Source of the DNA: Oxytricha trifallax
Lineage: Eukaryota; Ciliophora; Spirotrichea; Sporadotrichida; Oxytrichidae
Reading direction: 5' to 3'
Length of the DNA: 64,000 nt
Assembly: GCA_000711775.1 (NCBI GenBank)
Contig: ARYC01017122.1
Span: 1 to 64,000 of the forward strand
The notes beneath the pieces were generated by a model. That model was not told where the DNA came from. It did no database searches and saw only the letters and a list, made by a program, of their open reading frames with translations. Of this stretch, positions 13,445-24,929 are shown in pieces (position 1 is the stretch's first letter; every line of letters starts with the position of its first letter). The translations under genes and the position numbers were made by a program.

Positions 13445-14634
13445 AATCAAATATCAATCTTACTAGTTTTAATACGTTCACTAATTTTGGAATAAATTTA
13501 ACAAATTTCTTTCATTGCATATTTTAGCATATTATATATTTGATACTTAAAAATCAAAAATTCAATGTTTATTCACACTTTTTACAATATAATTAATTTA
13601 ACCAAGCTATTTCTAAGCAAATTACATTTAACGATTAGCATCAAGATCATCATAATTCCCTTATATGTATTTTTACTGTTCTGAACTTTACTAACTTTTA
13701 TTTGTGATTTTTGGGGTAAAATTTGTATTTTATTTTGAAAGTTTAAATTTTTAGTCTTTGGTTACTTAAGTTACACTATAATTTAATGATATATTTATAA
13801 TATCTGATATAATAATATTTAAAACTATAAAAATATATAAATATATCAATTGAAATAAATAAAGAAATTGATACACTCGTTGCTTTAACAACTCTGGGGA
13901 ATCTGAGATTCTAAGTGAATTCTAAATGTTATGAAAAATTTTATAGTTTTTTATTTGTGACATAATTATTTATCATTAATAAAAATAACTCCAAATCATT
14001 TATAGATATTTTTATGGTTCCTTTAATTATAATATAATCTTTATCTAGATTATGTGAAAAAATTAATATTTAAAAAATACAAAAATATCTCTGGTTGACC
14101 CCCAATTCTAATATCTCTAGGACTAACTTAATTTTCAAATCCATTTTGTCTCTAATTTTGATCAAACATAGAATCAGTATTTTATTGAATTGCCTTACTA
14201 ATTTTACTGCCTATCATTTTATATCTGATAATAAATATTATAATACTCTATTTTAAATATTAAAGGATGAAAAATTTATTTTTTTTTAATTTCAATCTAA
14301 ATTCCTATATAAATATATATGTAAAATATGCATACTACTATGTTTATAGTAAATGATCAATAAATTTAATTAAAATTTGTTTCCACATTAATTATTTATC
14401 TGCCCAAATTTTAATATTAAGTTAATATTGATTGTTTTATTTTATAAAAAAGGAATATTTTTCTGAAATATTTTTACTCACTTTAATTGACTAATTAATA
14501 ATTATTTATATTTAAATGTGTAATTAGATATACATTCACATGATATTTTTTTATCGTATTTCATTAAGAAACAAAGCAATTTTATGATTCTTAAGATAAA
14601 AATAAAATTTAATTATAATTTATTAAATACCAAA
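13445..14634. other. AT-rich region without a recognised gene
   Basis: About 1.2 kb, overwhelmingly A/T, with no sustained frame on either strand. A slightly more complex patch near 13870-13930 (cactcgttgctttaacaact) gives no coding or RNA signature. Confidence 0.5.
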
Positions 14635-15680
14635 ATGAAGGAAAAAGATAATAATTATATTTTGAATTCTTCAAATGGCGTAGGATCAAATTTAAGAATA
14701 AATAAGAAAGACATATAAAAACCTATTAAATTTATCTTTAACTCTTAGAATTTTCAGTAGAATGATAGATATTTCAACATATAAAGTAATCTTAACGAAA
14801 TCAATAATACCTAAGTGAGCTAAACTAATATTGATTTTATTTGATTTTTAAGTATAAATTTTCGAATTTACATAATGAAATTAGCTAAATATTAAATTAG
14901 ATATTATACAATTATATTATATTTTAAAGTGAACATCTCAAATGACAGTTTAGTAGTATAAAACCTGAATAACATAAGACAAAGCAAAAATTAGCCACCT
15001 CTCAGTGAATCGATGTTTGCCACACATTCTAAGCAAATTGATTAAAACATAAAGCTTGAAACATAAATTTAGAGATAAAAGCAGTCGAATTTAAGCCAAA
15101 ATACTCAAGTTGACACTAATCGATAATATTAATTAATGAAGTAGGTTTAAATCAATTAAAGTGACAATAGAAACAAATCTTAAGAGTCATAGTAGCAACA
15201 TACTATAAATATGCAATAGATGAATATTTTGCAAAATTCTAATGAATTTGATAGTTTAGGCAACGGCATAGTATTGACTTCGAATGATCAAAGGGAAGAT
15301 AATGGGTTAAATTAGTTGCAGTAATTTTAAGACACAGATTTTTAAATTTAGAAAAATTAAAATATAACTGATCCTACTTAATATCCTTAAGCCAATAATT
15401 TAGTAGTTACATTAATTATAAACTATATAAATTCCCAAATGTATTTATTATAAAATGATGTAACTTTTAATAATGGAGAACAATTAAACAAAGATTAAAC
15501 TTATTCTTCTCCAATTATCTATAATTAAATTGACAAAATTAGCCAAGATTTACTTTCATCGAAACGAAGGCATTAAAGCCAAAATAATGGAGGTGGAATT
15601 ATCTAATGGGATAGTTCAGTAGGGTTTCGGAATAGAGCAGCAAGTGCAGTTAGTGGCAGAAGAAAAATATATTTATTATG

Positions 15681-15741
<61 letters not shown>

Positions 15742-16638
15742 ATTTTATTTTAAGATTTCCGTATTTTAAAAACATTATTCTTAGAAATTTATCTAATTAA
15801 ATATTAAAGAAAACTTAAGCATAGAAAGAAACATCATGGGAATACTTTAGATAGTGGTTGGAATGAAAATTTCCAAATTGTTAAAAGCTAAATTTATTTT
15901 TATAGTATAAAGTTCCTTATATTGAAACCATCCTAAATAATGACTGGTAGCTTTTACATAAATATTTTGATGCTAAATCAACTAGACTTCACATCCTTAC
16001 TATAAAGAGTTCTTTGATAAGCCCTCTCGTAGGCACGATGATAAATTAACTATGAGTATTATTTTAGAGTCTAGGAAATCGTTACAGAGTGATTTGGAAA
16101 GATTTAAGTGATTAATATTTTGTAATAAATTCACAATAAAATTGTTGATGCTACTTAATTGAATTACTTCTCACTATACTTTAATTTAATTTTAATAATT
16201 AAAGATATTTAAAGTAAGAAGCTAGAATTCCTCTAAATTCATCTGCATGCAATTGGAAACACATAAAAAATGAAGGAAAATGGAAAAAAGATTTTTAAGT
16301 TATGGCTTCCAAGAATAACTAAGAACTCCATTCTTCACAGAAAGAGTTTTAAACTTAATAATTATTTCTTTTTTAATTGTAATTAAATTCTTTGTTAAAA
16401 TGTTTTAAGTTAAGTCATTTTATAGATTTTCTCAAACTTAAATTTATAAATTGATTTATGATAGGCCAATCGTCTTGAGTAAAAATGGTTATATAGAGTA
16501 AGTTTAAATAAAAAGGAATTTCGAGATTATTCTTCATTCTATACTTTTTTCATAGAAACTAATTTTAATATTTTTTAGCTCCCTGAAGTACCCGCCATTA
16601 TCAATTTATCACAAAATGACTCCAGTAAAGACACTTGA
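14635..16638 (+). CDS. Q/N-rich protein of unknown function, MDS-interrupted
   Basis: ATG 14635 starts MKEKDNNYILNSSNG..., open to about 14850. Later blocks lie at about 14930-15660 (for example QPPLSESMFATHSKQIDQN), 15800-15890 (LKHRKKHHGNTLDSGWN), 15985-16110 (TSHPYYKEFFDKPSRRHDDK), 16225-16350 and 16580-16638. The last ends LPEVPAIINLSQNDSSKDT followed by TGA. AT-rich gaps between blocks are presumed IESs; the one after 15665 carries a long AAT microsatellite. The protein is rich in Gln, Asn and Ser with no recognised domain. Block order is collinear. Function unknown. Confidence 0.6.
15681..15740 (+). repeat. (ATA)20 microsatellite inside a presumed IES
   Basis: Twenty uninterrupted copies of a trinucleotide (ATA/AAT) lie just after the reading frame is closed by TGA at about 15678-15680 and before the next coding block near 15800. 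It lies in eliminated DNA and is not translated. Confidence 0.9.
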
Positions 16639-16845
16639 GTAAGCCAAAATTTTTCTGAAATGTTAATATTAAAATCTTGCTCCTACTGCAAATTTTGTGC
16701 ATAATTATTAAATATATTAATAATATTTATAAAAATGGGAGAGAAACTGAGTTTATTTTTTAGCAATCCCTAAATTATGTAAATTAAATTTCTTATATTT
16801 CAAAATGCTCATGAAAATATATATTTTCTTATTAAAAATAATCAT
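16639..16845. other. Short AT-rich intergenic stretch
   Basis: About 200 bp of A/T-rich sequence between the TGA of the upstream gene and the next candidate ATG. No feature is seen. Confidence 0.4.
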
Positions 16846-17609
16846 ATGACACCATCAATTGAAAAAGCTAAGAAGAAAATGAGATTTTCAAAGTCATCTC
16901 ATAATAACAATAAAAATAATTACTAATATTACTTGAATATACTCTAATTTAGAAATTTATTATAATATTAATTTATTTAATTCATTTCTATGACATTCAT
17001 TTTACTTGAAATATTTTAGTTTTAATTTTTCAATGATAATTTAAAATTATTAGAGCATGAGAAATATTTTTGATTATTGAATTATGTTTTTTTAAAGGAA
17101 AATATATTTGTGAATAATTTGTAACAAAAAGATTCACATTTCTATTAAATTAGTGATATTTAGAACTAACTTAAGAAAACAATAGAAGGTTTTCAGGATA
17201 TTAAAATATAAAATTAAATAAATATCTATAATAATATGGAGCTCTATGCCAGTGTGATCCAACGAAATATAATTATTTGCTGAATAATGTAAGTCATAAA
17301 TTTATCAAGAATTGTATCATGAGTATTTATTTTTAGGATTCAAGTATTCCAGGTTTGAGAGAGGAAGTTATTAAGAAAACTAAGAAAATAATCAAATTGG
17401 AGAATTAGTGGGATAATCAATTCATTGGACTTCCTATATCAATTATAATTAATAAAAATAGGCAATAAAAACTAGAGAAATTTTAAAGGGAAATACTAAT
17501 TTTTTAATATAATAAAATATTAATTTTAGGTATATCTACATATAACGAAAAAGTTTATAGGAAGTTTAGGATAAATTTTGATCAAATAGCAAAATCAAAG
17601 AGATTTTGA
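16846..17609 (+). CDS. Small helical protein of unknown function
   Basis: ATG 16846 begins MTPSIEKAKKKMRFSKSS..., a short first block. A second block at about 17155-17270 reads LKKTIEGFQDIKIQNQINIY and continues NNMELYASVIQRN. A third after about 17338 reads DSSIPGLREEVIKKTKKIIK and ends at TGA 17607-17609. A GT-AG interval lies at about 17290-17337. The middle and last blocks look like amphipathic helices, as in small coiled-coil subunits of larger complexes, but I cannot name a family. The exact junction between blocks two and three is unresolved because the two frames differ. Confidence 0.5.
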
Positions 17610-17800
17610 ATTATAATTATTCATCAAATGTTAATATACTTTTGAAAATTTATATTCATAATATAATCTTAAAGTCATTAACATTATTGAAGATATAGTA
17701 TAAATGTAGTTAAGATTCAGCTTAAATTCTTGTATTGTGATTTAATTATTATCCTCCAATAATTTCATACTTTTAATAATAAAATAATAACTTCTATCAA

Positions 17801-20174
17801 TCATTTTTTGCTACCATTATCTAATTACTTATTTTTTTCTTTATCTTTTGCATCTTTATCTTCCTTGTCCACCCCATTTTTGCTCATTTTCTCAGGTTTC
17901 TTGAAAGTTCGTTGCACAACTCTGGCATGCACCCTACTATAGTCATTTTCTCCGGTTTTATATGCAAAAGCTGCTTTTTAAGCTTCTTCTTTTTCTTCTA
18001 GTATAGATGACTTTTTATAATTATACAAACGCTTGAGGGACTTAGAATTAGCTTAATCTAATTCTTGGAAGAAACTAGCTATTTAAAATACTTTATCGAT
18101 TTTTTAAGAGATATTCCTACGATTTTTAGAGTAAATCTTGAGTGCTTAATTAGTGTCTTAAATTTCATGATGAGATAAATCCATCAAAGTTTTAATTTTA
18201 TTGTTTAGTTGAATGTCTGAAGTTTGTATTTCAGCCATATCGAAGGAATTCGTATATAAGTCTTCATCGTTATTCTCCTCGCTAAAACCATTCTATTTTG
18301 TTCTTGATTTACGATTTGAAGTTAAAATATTTCTTAGGGGTTACCTGTGACTTTAAATCTATCTATCTTTAAGAGTTTTAAAGCGGGAACTAATTTAAGG
18401 TTTATTTAGGTTTTAAGCTTGCTATAATAAAGGGTTTAGTTGTCTAAAATATAAAATTAGAATATCAAGAAAATTAAATTTAATTTGAAGTATTTTTAAT
18501 TCGTATATTTTAAATTATCTACTGTTAGATGATGTTGTAATTGTATTTAAAGATCTTTTAGAGATTTAGTGAGTCTATGGAGGTGACTAAATTAAATTTA
18601 TCTTGAAGTCATGGGATTAATAGATTTGTTTCTAAGGCAATTTAGTACCTTAAAAGTTTTTAGAAAATGGAATTTTTTGAGAATCTAATGCTTGCTAAGA
18701 TAAGGAATCATCAGTAAAGAGATTGCAATTATCTTAATTTAAATTTTTATTCTGTATTGACAAAGACTAACTTTTACTATTTGCGACATCTGAATGTTAA
18801 TATTTAAGTTCAAGATCATCATTTATTAATATCTTTATTGAACAAAAATATACTAAATAGTTTTATTGCCACATATCTGGAAGAATTTTAATTATTTAGG
18901 ATTAACATTTATAAATTGCTATTAGGCTGAAGAAATTTAGCCAGCTCTTTAAGATTAAATTTCTCACTTTAAAATCTTGAAATGTCGGATCTTCGCTTAT
19001 TTTTCTGCTTTTTTACTTCATCTCCCTAACCTCCTTTATAACTCATCAATCTCATTGTGTTATTTATATGATAGGAATTTTAAGATTAATTTTGAGTTAA
19101 TGATGCCTTCTTTTATAGTGATTTTTGCTATTCCATTTCTGCTTTTATTCTAATATCTCTTAGTCTTTCTTGCTCTAATAATTTCGGAAACATCTATCGA
19201 TTTTTATGAATATGGAAGCTAAGGGGTTCTTGGGCAAAAGTGGCTACTTTCAAACGCATACTTAAATCTTCCCTCAAGCAGAGATTAAATTTACCCTTTA
19301 GTTTATCACGTTGACAAGCCAAGGGATCTAAGAAGTTTGAATTTGAGTTTAAATTCAATATCCTGAGCTTATTTAAAGCTTATTTTTAATCTTCTACCTG
19401 CTTGTCTTTGAGTTACTCTTCCATTTTAATGAATCTGAAATTGCACATTTCCTTAAAATAAAAAAATGTCGTTAAAATTAATATCTTGATATTAAAGAAA
19501 TCAATCTAGGTATCAGTTTAATTTTTTAATCAAAAATTTATTCCTTAGTTGAAGATAGCAATTTATTATTTGATGGCCTTGGAGATTTATCTCTTGAAGT
19601 TAAGATAGAATTTCTGAAGTTACCACTCACGGACTTCTGTGGTTCTTGTATATTTAAAAATGCAACACGGTTGCTAGTTTAAGGGGAAACAATTGAACTT
19701 CTCATGCTTTCCATTGGATTCTCAAAATCATGCAGAGTTATATTAATGAGAAAATGATATTGATTTTTTACCCTGATTTTATTATCTTATATTATCAATA
19801 AATATGCTATTAAAAAATATTTGATAAAATAGAGTCATCTCTTTATCATAAGTTGAATCCATAATATCATTAATTGTCTCAAATTTACCTCTATAAGATA
19901 TCAACCTGCGATGTTAAAGCTTATTAGTCTACTGACTATTTTTGCTTCATGCTATATTTTAATATTAATTAGTATCGAAGCTATTTCCAAATTTATTAAG
20001 TGAAAGGTTTTTTGGGGAACTCAAATTCGAGTCTGAATCGTCATGATCAGGGTTTTTGAAGAAATCTCCAAGCGAGAATTTCTTATTTTGATATTTTTGA
20101 CGCGATAAAATTGACATATTACTATATTTATTGCATATAAATTCGATATTAATTTTGATTGATAATAAAATCAT
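17801..20174 (-). CDS. Unknown charged/helical protein (minus strand), divergent from the TMEM107-like gene
   Basis: On the minus strand a frame opens at ATG 20174 (MILLSIKINIEF...); an internal ATG at 20117 (MSILSRQKYQNKKF) is an equally possible start. Blocks run at about 20174-19965, 19890-19830, 19740-19550, 19450-18915 and 18790-17801. The frame is continuous over most of the last kilobase, ending at TGA (17803-17801). The protein has an Asp/Ser-rich N-terminus, a basic helical middle (LLEQERLRDIRIKAEMEQQK) and a Lys-rich C-terminus (VDKEDKDAKDKEKNK). No known domain is recognised. It faces away from the TMEM107-like gene across a 280-bp intergenic region that probably holds both promoters. 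Confidence 0.6.
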
Positions 20175-20456
20175 GACAATTAAGTTTTATAACAAAAATA
20201 AATAGGCTTATTTAAATTTGAAATTTAAAATAAAAAATAGCAATAATTTAAAAATGGTTCAAAATGTGAGCAGTGTTGTGATGCCAATAAAATTTTTGGA
20301 GAGGGAAAATAAATGAAATAATTATAATATATTAAAAAATAGAATTTTAGCAGAAATTACTAAAAAAATAGTGCCTAAGTTGAATTATATTTCCATTTTT
20401 TAAATATTAATTTGCAACAATAGATTAAAAATAACTATGTCCTCAAATTTTTCCTT

Positions 20457-21323
20457 ATGATGATGGAATTTCTCTTAGTAATCTTTGTAGCAGCAACTAG
20501 GGTATATTTTATTATTTTAAATTTTTATAGGATGAGTATATACACTCAGGAATTTCAAATATAAATACTTTCGATTCTGACACCTATAAAGAAGCTGATA
20601 GATCGTAAGTAATCATTTCTAATTTTACTTAGTTTTATTGATATATTGTATGCACTTTCTCAAAAATTACATCGAAAGTGATTAACTCTAATTTTATAGT
20701 GTGTTGGCAGCATCATTGATCTTTATAATCTTGCTTTTCTTGGAATTTTTCACATTAATTTTTGGAGTTTCCCTCCTCTTTAACAAAGTAAACGTGGTGC
20801 AGATAGTTTTCCATTTTATTGGCTGCTTATCGCTAATTTGGCAAATTCTTGATGGAAGTCAATATAGAACTATGTGGTTTAACTATTAATATATGAATAA
20901 GAATTTATTTTTCAATATTGAATGGCAAATAAATCACTTCAACTATTTAATGTTTAATATTTATAGTTAAATTGTGGTCACTAATGGTATTCTTTGGATT
21001 TATCCCATTTGCATTGGAAGTGGGAGTGCTATTTGCGGCCTGCACCAAGTACAGAGTTATTCATAATGTAGAGCAATTACAGAGAAAAAAGGAATAAGAA
21101 GCCGCACTTAGGAGACAGGAATATATCAAGAGAGAGCAAGACATGCTAAATAAAGTCACTGGAGCAACCGGAAATGTTCTAAATCCAGCTGCTTCTGCAG
21201 CTCCTAATACCATTTAGATATTAATTAATTCAAATTTTTTTCATATAAAATAAATTTTAAATTCTTTACAAAACTCAAAATTATTTTTTATATTTAATTA
21301 AGAACACTGGAGCAACAAAATGA
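20457..21323 (+). CDS. TMEM107: TMEM107-like ciliary transition-zone membrane protein
   Basis: TMEM107 is a small four-helix protein of the ciliary transition zone, where it works with the MKS module. Here ATG 20457 gives a short first helix. After introns at 20502-20530 (29 nt) and 20605-20699 comes the signature part: ADRSVLAASLIFIILLFLEF, then FGVSLLFNKVNVVQIVFHFI, then a Trp-containing third helix and, after an IES, WSLMVFFGFIPFALEVGVLF. The spacing and motifs match the family (LLAA...GVS.FN...W...E). The C-terminus is extended by a Gln/Arg-rich helix (EQLQRKKEQEAALRRQEY), which vertebrate TMEM107 lacks. The end is ambiguous: a 12-bp repeat allows two different tails, and the TGA used here (21321-21323) follows the second copy. 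A motile ciliate is expected to need this protein. The family call rests on motif recognition only. Confidence 0.8.
20883..20970 (+). other. IES, pointer TTAA
   Basis: TTAA at 20879-20882 and 20967-20970 is in the same codon phase. Excising 88 bp joins RTMWFK to LWSLMVFFGF in the third-to-fourth helix region of the TMEM107-like gene. Borders are not GT-AG. Confidence 0.75.
21169..21316 (+). other. Candidate IES bounded by a 12-bp pointer-like repeat
   Basis: CACTGGAGCAAC occurs at 21157-21168 and 21305-21316. Excision of 148 bp would end the TMEM107-like protein as ...NKVTGATK followed by TGA. However, the sequence just after the first copy also reads well (GNVLNPAASAAPNTI), so it may instead be coding, with a different junction farther on (TTAATTAA at about 21221 and 21294). 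Confidence 0.5.
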
Positions 21324-23117
21324 GATAAATTATGAATTCTTAGTGTGATTAAGTTAAAAATGAATTAAATAACTTTTTTCGGTGTTAAACATAATTCTTT
21401 TGAATTTTATTACAAATTTAAACTAATAATACACTACTAATACTCTATTAATCTCATTCCATAAACTTCTGCTCCCATTCTTCATTAATTTATGAAATTC
21501 TCTTACTACTCTCTTATTACATTAATTACATTCTTTAAGCCAAAATTCTTTTCTATTCAAAAAGTAGAATACGAAGGGTCTTAATACTGATTCATTCTCA
21601 GACTCTGATTATTAATTTTGATGATAGTAATTGTATGAAAATTTACTAGATAAATAAACGTATTTTTAATTATTGTATGCGTCCCTACTTCTCTCTTTAA
21701 GGGGATACCAGATATAACCAATTAAGTACATAATATAGTAAATTATTCCTGCTATTCCTTTGTATATGTACTATAAAAATAATCATAAGTTAGGCATCTC
21801 GAAATTAATCATATAGTAAATGTTAAATGGTAAAAGTATAACATTTCGTCATTTTTAAAAGTTTGTATCATGAAATAGATTTCTGCCTAAAAAAGTATAA
21901 TTTAGCAGAATTTGGAGTTTTGCGTAATTTCCTTAATAATTGTAAAGTAGATAAAAATAAAACTAATAGTAACAAAATATTTACACAATGGTTTAAATTA
22001 TTCATAGATATATATATGATTGTGCACTAAAAGTTTTAGCTAAAGTTCAACTCATATTAATTTACTCATGTCACTACTTAATACTAAATTAACTAAATCG
22101 AAATCTAAGCGATAATTCATGCGGTAAAATATCATAGAAATTACTAAACTTTCAGATAGTATCTATATATCTTTTATTTGCATTCATAATAAAACAGAAT
22201 TATAATGGATCTATAAACAAATGAATTCACAAATTTTAAGATATAGCTCTATCATTATCATTTTCCTGGCTTTCACACAGTTAACTATATCTTTCCACAA
22301 AAGGATTATTGCATATTCTAATAGATTATGATTGTGCAATAAAAGTTTAATGCAAAAATAGTTTAAATAAATCAATTGAAACTTAACTTACATAGAAAAT
22401 TAGGTAAAAACCATAAAAGAAATTTTTGAAAAAGTTCTGGACACTCTCCATTACTGCTATTAATAAATAAAATAATTTACTTTAATTATTATCAAATTAT
22501 TATTATTCCTGGTATAATTCTCATAATTGCTTTAAATAATATTTAAAAAATAAAATTAATTATATATTGTAAATCAATATTTAAATTCCACTTCATTTTT
22601 TATGAGTAAATCTTTTAGGATTTCTATATTTATTTAATTAATTTCTAATAAATAAATTAATTGTTTATATATCATTCTCATTCTAGAAAACTTTAATCAA
22701 ATTAAATTTATGTTCCAAAAGAAATATCATTCTACTGTTTTGAATTATAAGTTTTTTTGTATTTAAAAAAATAACTTTTTTAATAAAAAATATTTTTTTT
22801 ATTCGTTTTTTAAACATTATACTCTAAATGTGTATTTTTTTAATAAAAATTATATATTTAAATTTATATAAAATAAAGTCTATTAAATATTAATGAGTTT
22901 TATATTTCAATAATTCTTTAAATCACATTGATCAATTGCTTATCAAAATTTTAGTCAACAATTTTCGAATATTCATGACTTAATTCCAATAATTGAACGA
23001 GAATGCAGTCTATGAATTGGCCTCTTATGTACTATTGTAGGAATACAATTGAAATTCGTATTTAAATGAATTAATAACTAATTATATTAGATTAAGTTAA
23101 AAAGTAATTTAAACTAT
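21324..23117. other. AT-rich region without a recognised gene
   Basis: About 1.8 kb with no convincing coding block on either strand under the ciliate code. Two related short segments (around 22018 and 22331, both starting gattgtgca and followed by taaaagttt) are present, too short to classify. Patches at about 22970-23050 are less AT-rich but not open. Confidence 0.45.
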
Positions 23118-24680
23118 ATGAGTTATACGAATGAGAATTCAAAATTAGCTGAACTTTGATAATGGTGGTAATATTATATCGTATCCTTGACGCGGGATAA
23201 ATTGACTTAAACTAAATGCCTTGGAATTTGATAAATTGCGATCTTCAGTATAAGTCAAGTTTTCTCACTTCAGAGATGTGATAAAATAGTATCACCAATA
23301 ATTAAGTCCAGCTAATTATGAATTCTCTATCGAATGAGCCCAATATTGTTTAAATTAGCCAAATATAACTTGTTTGATTTATAATTAATATATTTTTAAT
23401 TAAATTTCTAATTTCAAATGCATTACTACAATATTTAATTTAATTTTTTAATATCTTATATATTTAATACTTATTATACTTTACTTCAGGATAAGAAATT
23501 CAACCCCAAAATGCTAATTAAGCAATCAAAGAAGCAATTCAATGAAGAACTGCCATTAAATTAATAGTAGCATGGAATATTTTAAAGAAAGAAACGTATC
23601 AGCTTCAGATGTAATTGCAAAGTCACAGATTCTGATTACTAATTCTATAGTACAAGTATAAGCAAATAGTATTGTACAAATAGCAGGTATTTAAGAAATT
23701 TGTATATAAAAAATAAAATTTAATTTTATTATTGATACATTTTTTTCATTATTTTGAAAAAGATTTTATATCTTAATAGAAGAAAGAATTTTAATTATAA
23801 AATAGGAGAAATATTTTAATTATTTAAATAACAAATCCAGTTTAATTCTTAATTTATTTAATAAAAGATATAGCTTCTTAATTTATTTTTATTTTTTCTT
23901 TCCATCATATTTAAGCAATACATTAATAAGAAGACAGATATTTCAAGCATAGCACAAACTCATAATAGAACACTTTCCAGAATTGAGTTATACGAATAAT
24001 ATCTATCAGTAGATGAAAAAGAGTAATCCAATTGTCTTATAAATAACAACCACGAATCAGTATGTTAAAGAGTTTCTAAAAGAAGAAGAAAAATAATAAT
24101 GGAGAGTGATGATGAAAATAATGAAGCTATATCAATTAAAATTTTACTATAACAATAAGCTAACATAGATTCTTAAGAATTACAGTAAATCAGTCAAACT
24201 GGCAAGAATTAAGTTGAAAACTCATCATAAACTTTACTGCATGATTAAAGAATGGAATTAATTGAATAAGACTTTCAAGATTTGGCTATTAATGAACCAG
24301 TTTAGACTCTCTCTTAATAAAGAGAAAATCGAGAGTGGAGCTAAACAATGAGTGAGAGAAGCAGCATGCAAGAAGATTTGATAATTGACAATCTACAAGA
24401 ATAATACCAACAAAATTTTTGAGATTAAATTGATTTTAATTTTTACGATTTTCATATCCAAAATCAATATAGTTAAAATGGATTGAATTTCAATGATGAT
24501 CAGGGTTAAATGAAATCAAAATCAAAGATTGATTAAAATCAATAAATATAAAATAGTCTGCTAGGATATCAACAAAATCAACTTTTAACATTAAACCCAG
24601 AAGGTCAACTATCTCAGTAATTGTATTGCAAAAAAAGAGATGATTTGTAAAAAAATAATAATTTATATTAAATTTCTTGA
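23118..24680 (+). CDS. Q/E/S-rich protein of unknown function with a 24-bp IES
   Basis: ATG 23118 begins MSYTNENSKLAEL. Coding-like blocks follow at about 23165-23340 (VIKQYHQQLSPANYEFSIE), 23490-23690 (SSMEYFKERNVSASDVIAKS, SIVQVQANSIVQIAG) and 23930-24420 (KKTDISSIAQTHNRTLSRIE, MESDDENNEAISIKILLQQQ). The last block, after a tiny IES at 24421-24444, runs to TGA 24678-24680. The C-terminal half is continuous and convincing; the first two blocks and the start are less certain. The protein is rich in Gln, Glu, Ser and Asn, with no recognised domain. Confidence 0.55.
24421..24444 (+). other. 24-bp IES, pointer AATTTTT
   Basis: AATTTTT at 24414-24420 and 24438-24444 is in the same phase. Removing 24 bp, which contain an in-frame TGA, joins ...EQYQQNF to YDFHIQNQ. 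At this size it would be among the shortest IESs. Confidence 0.7.
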
Positions 24681-24929
24681 ACCACTATAACATTTGAAAA
24701 TATGATTAATTGATGTTTATTGTTGTAAAAAAAAATTTAAGCATTTATAGTAAGGGGTTTTAGATGTATCATTATTTATTATAAAGAATGTATTTTAATT
24801 TTTATAGTTTTTTATAGCTATAGGACAAATAACAAGAAGTATTAAAAAACTCTTTATTTGATAATATCAATTTAATTCATTATTCTCTAAAATTATTCAT
24901 AATTCGGCAATAATTATAATCTTGCTTTT
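24681..24929. other. AT-rich intergenic stretch
   Basis: About 250 bp, AT-rich. It contains a single GGGGTTTT octamer at about 24757-24764, which alone is not significant. No start codon for the next gene could be fixed here. Confidence 0.4.

Noticed and set aside
24757-24764. Single GGGGTTTT octamer as a telomere or TBE end
   Set aside because: Only one unit, with no second inverted copy nearby. Similar single octamers occur in coding DNA (about 28328).
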